Source: a virus. From it: a stretch of 29,159 bases of DNA. Positions 23,863 to 29,159 of the stretch are shown here, piece after piece. The position numbers and the translations under genes are program-made. Every line of letters starts with the position of its first letter. Positions within the stretch are counted from its first letter, which is position 1. The notes below the pieces were generated by a model. The model was not told the origin of the DNA. It did not search any database and saw nothing but the letters and a program-made list of their open reading frames with translations. Where the stretch lies: the IMG/VR virus record IMGVR_UViG_3300037963_001250, positions 1-29,159 of that record; one strand, 5' to 3'.

Positions 23863-24375
23863 ATGAAAAAGTTGTTATTAATATTTTTAGTATTTAGTTA
23901 TGGAATTAGTCAGACAAATTGTGAATTATGCGTTGAGCAGGGAGGGTTTTATTGTGGTGATGATGAGTCTAATTGGACTCAATATAGCCCTAATGGGTGT
24001 GTACCTAATGGTTTAAATAATTTGTTTTATCTAAATGACGGTTGGCTTGATTGCGTAGACGGAGCAGATGAAGCAGACGCAGTTCCGACTACTTTAGCTG
24101 ATTGTGATATATACAATATGAATGATACTATATTTATAACTGATACTTTGTACATAAATGTTATAGATACTTTGTATATAAACACAATAGATACCTTAAC
24201 TATAACAGAATATTTAGATTGTATTACAGGTTTACCGTGTAATAATACAGGTATAATAGAGATACTAAAAAACTCTCAAAATAAAAATAAAATATATAAC
24301 ATTGAGGGTAAGGAAATTTATAGACGTAAAGGGTTATATATAGAAAATGGAAAAATAAATTTTAAATTAAAATAA
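23863..24375 (+). CDS. Secreted protein with LDLa-like motif and T9SS-like tail
   Basis: 170 residues. Residues 1-17 are a signal peptide (KKLLLIFLVFSYGIS). Cys20, 23, 31, 46 and 64 lie around a calcium-site pattern, LNDGWLDCVDGADE (57-70), as in LDL-receptor class A repeats. Residues 88-115 hold imperfect 8-residue repeats built on DTLYIN. The last 38 residues (about 133-170) with KIYNIEGKEIYRRKGLYIEN resemble the final strands of a type A sorting domain of the type IX secretion system, though shorter than a full one. This would let host machinery carry the protein to the cell surface or medium. It follows the barrel gene by 2 nt. Confidence 0.5.
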   Translation: MKKLLLIFLVFSYGISQTNCELCVEQGGFYCGDDESNWTQYSPNGCVPNGLNNLFYLNDGWLDCVDGADEADAVPTTLADCDIYNMNDTIFITDTLYINVIDTLYINTIDTLTITEYLDCITGLPCNNTGIIEILKNSQNKNKIYNIEGKEIYRRKGLYIENGKINFKLK

Positions 24376-24377
24376 AT

Positions 24378-24566
24378 ATGAAAGAAGTAATAAATAAAAT
24401 TGTAAACAGTAGAAAATTTTGGTATGGTTTTTCTATACTAATGGTTATAATGTTTTCAGAAGATTTAGGAATAAGTGAAACTAAGATGAATAGTTTGCTA
24501 GTTGTTGGTGTGGCTTTAATTATAGGTCAGGGTTTAGCAGACAAATCTTGTAATATGAAAAGATAA
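24378..24566 (+). CDS. Small membrane protein, possible holin
   Basis: 62 residues with two hydrophobic segments (about 13-27 and 40-53) separated by a polar EDLGISETKMN turn, ending in a short basic tail. The SRKFW...VVGVALIIGQGLAD order is seen in small phage membrane proteins often listed as holin-like. It starts the lysis and accessory block and ends in a 1-nt overlap with the next gene. Confidence 0.45.
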   Translation: MKEVINKIVNSRKFWYGFSILMVIMFSEDLGISETKMNSLLVVGVALIIGQGLADKSCNMKR

Positions 24567-24841
24567 TGGCTGTAGAAGTTTCTGAATCAAGTAAATTTAC
24601 TCTATCATTAAAAAGTATTATAGCTATAGTTGTATTAGTTAGTAGCTTTGTAGGACAATACTATGTTTTAAGTAATGAAATAGAACTAGCAAAACGATTA
24701 CCAGAAAGTGAAATATCGCGATCTGAGTTAGATTTAAAGCTAGAATTAATTAGTAAAACGGTTATGTCAAACGCTGAAAAACTAAACAAAATGGAAAGCA
24801 CAGTAGATAAGATAGAGGAAAGAGTTTACAAATTAAAATGA
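24566..24841 (+). CDS. Membrane-anchored coiled-coil protein (91 aa)
   Basis: 91 residues. One membrane helix lies at about 16-36 (IIAIVVLVSSFVGQYYVL). A helical, heptad-like tail follows (ELDLKLELISKTVMSNAEKL and further Lys/Glu turns). The layout of one anchor and a coiled coil is that of spanin-like or other lysis accessory proteins, but no lipoprotein partner was found. It overlaps the next gene by 4 nt. Confidence 0.5.
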   Translation: MAVEVSESSKFTLSLKSIIAIVVLVSSFVGQYYVLSNEIELAKRLPESEISRSELDLKLELISKTVMSNAEKLNKMESTVDKIEERVYKLK

Positions 24842-25188
24842 AATTTCTAAAATACATAGTATTATTGTTGGTAAGCGGATATTGTTTTAGTCAAGAAATT
24901 AGAGAGTCTAATGGAATATTAGTCGTAGAGTTTTACGCTGATTGGAATAAACATAATTCTTGTAAATATTTAGAACAACTAAAAGAGTGCAAAACTCTAA
25001 AAGTAAATATAGATAAAAAAAAGGATTTACAAGAAGAATATAATATAGAGGTCTTACCAACTTTAATACTTTTTAACAACTCAGTTGAAATATGCCGATT
25101 TAAAGGTAATTTATTATTTCAATTAAATGTTGAAAAGAAAGAAGTACAAGCTAAAATAGATAGTATAATAATAAGTAAATTTAAATAA
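24838..25188 (+). CDS. Exported thioredoxin-fold protein lacking CxxC
   Basis: 116 residues. Signal peptide 1-19 (KFLKYIVLLLVSGYCFS). The mature protein has the thioredoxin layout: ILVVEFYADW strand (27-36), a helix, LKVNID strand, then EVLPTLILFNN with the conserved cis-Pro and an FKGN turn. Where thioredoxins have WCGPC, this one has WNKHNSC, so only a single Cys is left and dithiol chemistry is unlikely. Similar proteins lie near lysis genes of other Bacteroidota phages, which hints at a structural or inhibitory role in the periplasm. Confidence 0.6.
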   Translation: MKFLKYIVLLLVSGYCFSQEIRESNGILVVEFYADWNKHNSCKYLEQLKECKTLKVNIDKKKDLQEEYNIEVLPTLILFNNSVEICRFKGNLLFQLNVEKKEVQAKIDSIIISKFK

Positions 25189-25802
25189 TGAATTTAACAC
25201 GAAAACTTATAGAACAAACAGTAAAAGACAAAGGTTATAATTGGTTTGAAAAAGGTGATTATAATTTAAACATTGTAGGTGTTAGAAATAGTGCGACAGG
25301 AGATGAGGTTACTAATAAGTTTGATGATAAAATTACACTATCATATAAAGTAGACGGAGAGTGGAAGTTTTACAGTTTTGACGCTACTACCGATCCTGGT
25401 AGATATTGGGTAGAAAATATTATGCGTGTTGAGGGTGTAGCTTGTTTAAAGCCAGGACAATATAAGTCATATAAAATAGACAAACACAGAAAAACTTATG
25501 ACGCCTTATGCCAAAGAATTTCAGAGGTCACGGTATATAGAGATAGTAACAGAGACGGTTGTTATGATTTAGACGATAACAATACACAAACAGGTTTTTT
25601 TGGTATAAACATACATAGAGCTACTGCAAGAGCAGGAAAGAAATCTACACAAGTAGATAAATGGTCAGCAGGGTGTCAAGTTATTGCAGATAATGACGAT
25701 TGGTCAGAGTTTATATTTGCTTGTTATAAAGCAAGAGAAATTTGGGGTAACAAGTTTACATATACATTAATAAATAGTGAAGATATAAATGGGCATATTT
25801 AA
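25188..25802 (+). CDS. Probable peptidoglycan hydrolase (endolysin candidate)
   Basis: 204 residues, no signal peptide. A domain from about 25 to 195 ends with FGINIHRA, a spacer and a KWSAGCQVI segment (near 173-181). The His ... Ser-x-Gly-Cys pairing is like that of L,D-transpeptidase-fold peptidases. It sits directly before a holin gene, as an endolysin would. The reaction is not shown by the sequence. It starts at the last base of the thioredoxin-like gene stop. Confidence 0.55.
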   Translation: MNLTRKLIEQTVKDKGYNWFEKGDYNLNIVGVRNSATGDEVTNKFDDKITLSYKVDGEWKFYSFDATTDPGRYWVENIMRVEGVACLKPGQYKSYKIDKHRKTYDALCQRISEVTVYRDSNRDGCYDLDDNNTQTGFFGINIHRATARAGKKSTQVDKWSAGCQVIADNDDWSEFIFACYKAREIWGNKFTYTLINSEDINGHI

Positions 25803-26175
25803 AAAATTATTAGGTACTGATAAAGTTATAGACAGCGTAGGTGAAATTATAGACGGTGTTGTAACTAACAAAGAAGAAAAGCTTAACGCAAAAGCAAAAA
25901 TAAAAGAAATAATGAACTCTTATAAAATAGAGTTAGAAAAAAATATTACTGCACGTTGGGAAGCAGACGCAAATGGTAATGTACTAACAAGATCCGTTAG
26001 ACCACTTGTTTTAATATTTCTTATTGTCTGTACTATGTTACTTGTATTTATAGATAGTGGTTCTATAGCATTTGAAGTAGCAGATAAATGGACAGACTTA
26101 CTACAACTTACATTAATAACGGTGATAGGAGCATACTTTGGTGGTAGAAGTGTGGAAAAACTTAAAAAAAATTAA
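25789..26175 (+). CDS. Holin (3TM-like family)
   Basis: 128 residues. An N-terminal amphipathic part (1-60) precedes an ITARWEADANG..LTRSVRP segment, the usual lead-in to this holin type. Two membrane segments follow (about 70-88 and 100-118), and a basic YFGGRSVEKLKKN end faces the cytoplasm. It would permeabilise the inner membrane at lysis. It overlaps the hydrolase stop by 14 nt. Confidence 0.65.
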   Translation: MGIFKKLLGTDKVIDSVGEIIDGVVTNKEEKLNAKAKIKEIMNSYKIELEKNITARWEADANGNVLTRSVRPLVLIFLIVCTMLLVFIDSGSIAFEVADKWTDLLQLTLITVIGAYFGGRSVEKLKKN

Positions 26176-26911
26176 AAAAGACTATAGACTTAGACTAACT
26201 AAAGCAGAACACGATTTAATAAAAGAAATGCGTGTATCTAATGGTGGTGTAGTAAATAATGTGCTTATTGTAGGTGATATTCATGCACCCTTTGAACTAA
26301 AATACAATAAATACTTAGAGTTTTGTTTGTCAAAATATGAGCAATTTGACTGCACAGAGGTTGTGATGATTGGTGATATTATCGATAACCATTATTCCTC
26401 ATATTGGGAAACAAGCATAGACGCTGAACATACAGGTAAGCAAGAATTAGATGTAGCTATAAGTAGAATAGCAGATTGGTATAAAGCATTTCCAAAAGCA
26501 ACTGTAATTATAGGAAACCACGATAGGATAATAATGCGTAAAGCACAAACATCAGCAATACCTAGCAAGTGGATAAAAAGCTACAAAGAAGTGTTAGAAG
26601 TACCTGGTTGGGAATTTGTAGAAAGATATGTAAAAGACGGAGTACAATATTTACATGGTGAGGGTGGTACAGCACGAACAAAATGCAGAGCAGATATGAT
26701 GAACACAGTACAGGGGCATTTACATACACAAGCATATTGTGAGCATTATGTAGGTCAAAATTTTAGAGTGTTTGGTATGCAGGTAGGTTGTGGTATAGAC
26801 CACGAAAGTTATGCTATGGCTTATGCTAAATACGGTAAAAAACCTGCTATAGGTTGTGGTGTTGTTTTAAACAATGGAAAGTTACCTATAAATCTACTAA
26901 TGGAACTATAA
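26150..26911 (+). CDS. Calcineurin-like metallophosphoesterase
   Basis: 253 residues from GTG 26150; the frame is also open from a TTG at 26138, and no ATG lies nearby. All blocks of the family are present: GDIHAPFE, GDIIDNH, GNHD, LHGE and a late GHLH. These hold the two-metal centre that cleaves phosphate esters. The substrate cannot be told; phage members act on nucleotides, RNA ends or cyclic nucleotides, including some defence signals. It overlaps the holin gene and ends the rightward block before the bidirectional hairpin. Confidence 0.8.
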   Translation: MWKNLKKIKKDYRLRLTKAEHDLIKEMRVSNGGVVNNVLIVGDIHAPFELKYNKYLEFCLSKYEQFDCTEVVMIGDIIDNHYSSYWETSIDAEHTGKQELDVAISRIADWYKAFPKATVIIGNHDRIIMRKAQTSAIPSKWIKSYKEVLEVPGWEFVERYVKDGVQYLHGEGGTARTKCRADMMNTVQGHLHTQAYCEHYVGQNFRVFGMQVGCGIDHESYAMAYAKYGKKPAIGCGVVLNNGKLPINLLMEL

Positions 26912-26914
26912 AAA

Positions 26915-26967
26915 AATAAGGGCAAAAATACTACTATGTTATCCCTAATAGTATAATTACCCTTATT
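26915..26967. terminator. Bidirectional hairpin between convergent units
   Basis: AATAAGGG (26915-26922) pairs with CCCTTATT (26960-26967), and inside it ATACTA (26928-26933) with TAGTAT (26949-26954). On the minus strand the stem is followed by a run of seven T, a good terminator for the leftward genes; the plus-strand T-run is weaker. A second stem GAGTAGC (26970-26976) / GCTACTC (26993-26999) overlaps the last gene stop. Confidence 0.7.
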
Positions 26968-26993
26968 CCGAGTAGCAAAGTAATGAAAAAAAG

Positions 26994-27266
26994 CTACTCT
27001 AAAACAATACCTTTAAGTACCTCTCTTTCTCTTTCAAAATTTTCATAGTCTATAGCAGATTGTATTAAGTAATATCTTTTAAATTTTTTTACATCACCGT
27101 ATATGTTTTTTCTGCTCATATAAAAACTTTCTATTCTATGTCCGTCTTGCTTAACGTCCCTTATAATTCCCTGTAAATCTAGAATCATAAGTTTTTGCAT
27201 ACATTCTAAAGTAGTTATACTAAAGTTATCTTGCAAGTATTTAATTAGTTGTTGTTTTTGGTTCAT
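26994..27266 (-). CDS. Helix-turn-helix protein (90 aa)
   Basis: 90 residues. The first 50 have a QLIKYLQDNFSITTLECMQK, LMILDLQGIIRDVKQ, GHRIES layout, the common phage winged-helix pattern (start of a helix, turn, recognition helix, wing). The rest is helical and basic. It is the last gene of the leftward operon and overlaps the gene upstream by 26 nt. A regulator of phage gene expression is likely; the site it binds is unknown. Confidence 0.6.
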   Translation of the reverse strand: MNQKQQLIKYLQDNFSITTLECMQKLMILDLQGIIRDVKQDGHRIESFYMSRKNIYGDVKKFKRYYLIQSAIDYENFEREREVLKGIVLE

Positions 27267-27465
27267 TGCTTAATTCTATTATTATGTTATAAAAATATTT
27301 GTAGTATTTATCAAAGTCTTTCTGTGCCTGATTAGTGTACTTAAAACTCCTAAATTCATCATAGTTGTTTATAGTATATTCTATGTTTAAGTCAGAATAC
27401 TTTTTATCTACTTTATTATGTGCTAATGCTATTGCTAAAGTATCAGCGTCTATAGTTATGTTCAT
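27241..27465 (-). CDS. Uncharacterised early protein (74 aa)
   Basis: 74 residues, acidic at the start and with a Tyr-rich middle (FDKYYKYFYNIIIEL). No motif recognised, no signal or membrane segment. It is packed 3 nt after the upstream gene and overlaps the HTH gene, so it is part of the leftward operon. Such small early genes often target host functions, but nothing here proves it. Confidence 0.5.
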   Translation of the reverse strand: MNITIDADTLAIALAHNKVDKKYSDLNIEYTINNYDEFRSFKYTNQAQKDFDKYYKYFYNIIIELSNEPKTTTN

Positions 27466-27468
27466 AGT

Positions 27469-27678
27469 TTAAGTATTTATTTGATGTGCTAAATCATTTA
27501 CTAATTCTGGATAATTGTCTGTTATTTGTTCTAATTCTTTACGATTTAAAGCAGAACCGTCTACAAATGTTGCAAAACAAACATAAGCGTCACAATATTC
27601 TGGAAAATCCCAAGAATATACACCGTCAATTTTTATAGTATCTAAATTAACCTTTTTATTATTTATTATTATTTCCAT
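27469..27678 (-). CDS. Small conserved-type phage protein (69 aa)
   Basis: 69 residues with an IDGVYSWDFPEYCDAYVCFA segment and a RKELEQITDNYPEL helix. A pattern of 'DG..xxDYPDFCDAY' followed by 'eLxxL' is common in small Bacteroidota phage proteins. Function is unknown. Its ATG overlaps the TAA of the upstream membrane peptide (TAATG). Confidence 0.55.
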   Translation of the reverse strand: MEIIINNKKVNLDTIKIDGVYSWDFPEYCDAYVCFATFVDGSALNRKELEQITDNYPELVNDLAHQINT

Positions 27679-27755
27679 TATTTATATCCTTTATTATTTG
27701 CGTATTGACATACATATAATGTTAATGCAAATGTTGTTAAAATTATTAAGTCCAT
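27678..27755 (-). CDS. Tiny membrane peptide (25 aa)
   Basis: A 25-codon ORF, MDLIILTTFALTLYVCQYAN and a short basic end, has one hydrophobic helix. Its TAA overlaps the next ATG, and it starts 1 nt after the upstream gene ends. It exactly fills a 78-nt gap. Support is from packing and composition only. Confidence 0.4.
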   Translation of the reverse strand: MDLIILTTFALTLYVCQYANNKGYK

Positions 27756-27756
27756 G

Positions 27757-27942
27757 TTATATGTTTTTTATAATTAAACCTTGTACTGCATACCATTGAC
27801 TTTGTAACTCCAATATTCTATTTTGTATGTTAGAATAAATAGCATAATTATCAACGTATAATTTTTGTTCTTCTTCTAACTCTTTTATTCTATTGTCTAA
27901 AATAGTTTTGTATTCTTCTAATAGTGTTATATCTTTTTTCAT
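27757..27942 (-). CDS. Small coiled-coil protein (61 aa)
   Basis: 61 residues, almost entirely helical with heptad-like spacing (EYKTILDNRIKELEEEQKLY, then NIQNRILELQSQW). No known family. It is part of the leftward operon of small genes and may act as an oligomerisation module or an inhibitor. Confidence 0.5.
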   Translation of the reverse strand: MKKDITLLEEYKTILDNRIKELEEEQKLYVDNYAIYSNIQNRILELQSQWYAVQGLIIKNI

Positions 27943-27953
27943 TACTTATTTTT

Positions 27954-28256
27954 TTAATTATTAATACAATATTCTAACAATGCTATCATATAAAATTGTT
28001 TATCTGATGTTTGTTCTTCTTGTTTCCAAGATATATAATCAATTGCGTCTTCTAGTTCTTCAGTTCTTTTTCTTGTTTTATCAATTCTTGATAAAAAATA
28101 ATTAATTAAAGTATGAGTATAGTATTTTTCATCTGTTGATAATTCATCTATAAATCCATGAGTCAAAAAAAAGTTTACTGACTCTTTACAAAGTTTTACA
28201 TTTTTATTTCTTTCTTTTAATTTATTTCTTTTTGTATTTATATTATTTGTTTTCAT
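27954..28256 (-). CDS. First gene of the leftward operon (100 aa)
   Basis: 100 residues, basic N-terminus (RNKLKERNKNVKL), then helical segments such as TDEKYYTHTLINYFLSRIDK. No family recognised. It is the promoter-proximal leftward gene, about 15 nt after the predicted start of transcription from the promoter at 28278-28310, so it is probably made very early. Confidence 0.5.
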   Translation of the reverse strand: MKTNNINTKRNKLKERNKNVKLCKESVNFFLTHGFIDELSTDEKYYTHTLINYFLSRIDKTRKRTEELEDAIDYISWKQEEQTSDKQFYMIALLEYCINN

Positions 28257-28277
28257 TACTTATTGTTTTTGTTTACA

Positions 28278-28310
28278 CAAATATATGTAAAATAAATTTA
28301 ATAAAACAAA
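28278..28310 (-). promoter_or_regulatory. Leftward early promoter (host sigma type)
   Basis: On the minus strand: TTTG (28310-28307), 21 nt, TATATTTG (28285-28278). This is an exact match to the Bacteroidota housekeeping consensus TTTG-N19-21-TAnnTTTG. Start of transcription is expected near 28272, about 15 nt before the ATG at 28256. Confidence 0.75.
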
Positions 28311-28325
28311 TAAATAATTTATACT

Positions 28326-28373
28326 TTGTTAACAATAGCTTTGTTAATATCTTTTTATTTTTGTAAAGATATT
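28326..28373. promoter_or_regulatory. Operator-like inverted repeats in the divergent control region
   Basis: A perfect 10-bp palindrome TTGTTAACAA (28326-28335) is followed by another half-site TTGTTAA (28341-28347). Next, AATATCTTT (28346-28354) and AAAGATATT (28365-28373) form a perfect 9-bp inverted repeat around a TATTTTTG box (28356-28363). A further TATCTT lies at 28379-28384. These are likely binding sites for the repressor at 28403, covering the rightward promoter. No well-spaced -33 box was found for that promoter. Confidence 0.55.
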
Positions 28374-28402
28374 TTAACTATCTTGCATAAAATTTATTTT
28401 TT

Positions 28403-28627
28403 ATGAAATTTACACAATTTAAAAAGCAGGAAGATGTAAGAGATACATTGATCCTTGAAATGATGAAAAATAAAGTTAGAAAAAATCATTTAGCAAAAGA
28501 ATTAGGTTTGTCTTATCCAACTATGTTGGCAAAATTAGATAGTCCTTTTAGCTTTAAGGTTAGTGAGCTTTTACTACTTTGTGAAATAGTCAAACTTGAT
28601 ATTAACGATTTATTAATTAAATACTAA
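28403..28627 (+). CDS. Cro-like HTH repressor (74 aa)
   Basis: 74 residues. An XRE/Cro-type helix-turn-helix is visible: KNHLAKELGLSYPTMLAKLD (28-47) followed by SFKVSELLLLCEIVKLDIND. The size is that of a Cro protein rather than a full CI. It lies next to the divergent promoter/operator region and probably controls both early operons. Four nucleotides separate it from the next gene. Confidence 0.7.
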   Translation: MKFTQFKKQEDVRDTLILEMMKNKVRKNHLAKELGLSYPTMLAKLDSPFSFKVSELLLLCEIVKLDINDLLIKY

Positions 28628-28631
28628 AAAA

Positions 28632-29033
28632 ATGGAAACTAAAAAATCTAAAATTACAGAACTTAATTTACAAAACGAAAAATTTAACGATATGTATATT
28701 TTTACTATTGTCTTTGAAAACGGTGATATTGGTAAATTATATAAAAAGAAAGATAAAACTTTTGAGCAAGTAGGTGATACAGTAGAATACACGATTACAG
28801 AAAAAGGTACTGTTAAAATTGCTTTTAAAGGTGATACATCTTTTAGTAAAAAGTCACCTAATTATTCTAACAGTAGTAATGACGCAAAAGAAGACATAAG
28901 GTTTAGCGTAGCTTTCAAAGGTGCTATAGATTTAGCTAGTGCAGGTAAAATAGGCATAGATGAAGTAGAAAAATTTACTATTATGTATGATGAATTTTTA
29001 AAAGACAAAAAGTCTGTAGAAATACCTTTTTAA
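28632..29033 (+). CDS. OB-fold / single-stranded DNA-binding-like protein
   Basis: 133 residues. The first 70 show a beta-barrel-like pattern (MYIFTIVFENGDIGKLYKKK, VGDTVEYTI, GTVKIAFKG). A polar Ser/Asn linker and a helix follow. The protein ends in EIPF, as do SSB proteins, whose acidic-Ile-Pro-Phe tip binds replication partners. It is located just before the replication initiator gene across the circle junction. No direct family match is claimed. Confidence 0.4.
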   Translation: METKKSKITELNLQNEKFNDMYIFTIVFENGDIGKLYKKKDKTFEQVGDTVEYTITEKGTVKIAFKGDTSFSKKSPNYSNSSNDAKEDIRFSVAFKGAIDLASAGKIGIDEVEKFTIMYDEFLKDKKSVEIPF

Positions 29034-29060
29034 CTATTGTGTGTTAATAACTAATAATTT

Positions 29061-29158
29061 AATTTTATAAAATGTAAAATATTTTTATATAAATTAGGCA
29101 CAATGAAAAAATCAATACTAGCTTCTACACCTTTTTTAATTTTAAACAAATGTCTTCT
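29061..29158. repeat. Terminal direct repeat, copy 2 (circular closure)
   Basis: Exact copy of bases 1-98. It should be collapsed with the first copy when the genome is closed. Confidence 0.9.
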
Positions 29159-29159
29159 T
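29103..29159 (+). CDS. Partial second copy of the replication gene start
   Basis: The ATG and first codons of the replication initiator gene at 43, repeated by the terminal overlap and cut by the end of the window. Not a separate gene. Confidence 0.85.
   Translation, partial: MKKSILASTPFLILNKCLL

Noticed and set aside
24122-24210. DTLYIN-coding repeats as a DNA repeat array
   Set aside because: They are in-frame 8-codon protein repeats inside one gene with nucleotide differences between units; no CRISPR or tandem-repeat function is indicated.
28356-28385. Rightward consensus promoter for the Cro-like gene
   Set aside because: TATTTTTG fits the -7 box, but TTTG boxes lie 12 or 27 nt upstream rather than 19-21, so no firm promoter is called.

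Overview
The window is an essentially complete, gene-dense, AT-rich tailed-phage genome. Its last 98 bases (29061-29158) repeat its first 98, so the contig closes into a circle of about 29,060 bp. The host is almost certainly a member of the Bacteroidota, most likely a marine flavobacterium. The clues are the low GC, the absence of Shine-Dalgarno sites (A/T-rich start contexts instead), a textbook TTTG-N21-TAnnTTTG promoter at 28278-28310, a secreted protein whose tail resembles a type IX secretion sorting signal, and structural proteins of types common in Bacteroidota phages. The tape measure, tail tube and frameshifted tail chaperone point to a siphovirus-like particle. No integrase, DNA polymerase or tRNA gene was seen.

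Layout. (1) 28257-28402 is a divergent control region with several inverted repeats. Leftward it drives a set of small, mostly unknown genes (28256 down to 26994). Rightward, across the circle junction, lie a Cro-like repressor, an OB-fold/SSB-like protein, a replication initiator, a cytosine methyltransferase, a PP-loop (PAPS-reductase-like) enzyme, a VRR-NUC nuclease, a sigma-like factor and several tiny genes. (2) 4355-6209 is the packaging module: HNH endonuclease, small and large terminase. (3) 6240-14731 is the tail module: chaperone with a -1 frameshift, connector proteins, two large tail/baseplate proteins and the tape measure. (4) 14761-18216 is the head module (protease, scaffold, major capsid) followed by the major tail protein. 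(5) 18448-22212 holds small unknown genes, a multidomain portal far from the terminase, and a head-tail adaptor. (6) 22284-24375 is a surface module: a fibre-like protein, a predicted outer-membrane barrel and an LDLa/T9SS-like secreted protein. (7) 24378-26911 is lysis and accessory: membrane proteins, a thioredoxin-fold protein without CxxC, a probable murein hydrolase, a holin and a metallophosphoesterase. A bidirectional hairpin (26915-26967) separates the two convergent transcription units.

The most notable signals are regulatory. A two-part motif, (G/A)AACAA-N12-(T/A)ATATTTATAA, occurs four times with identical spacing, each time in front of a late structural block. The phage also carries a sigma-like gene that could read it. 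The fourth copy is followed immediately by a nested 10-bp plus 7-9-bp hairpin with a GC-rich loop, which looks like a structured 5' leader RNA. The tail chaperone carries a T TTA AAC slippery heptamer, and the -1 frame runs on to an ATGA overlap with the next gene. All function calls come from reading the sequence and remembered family features; no database search was run.
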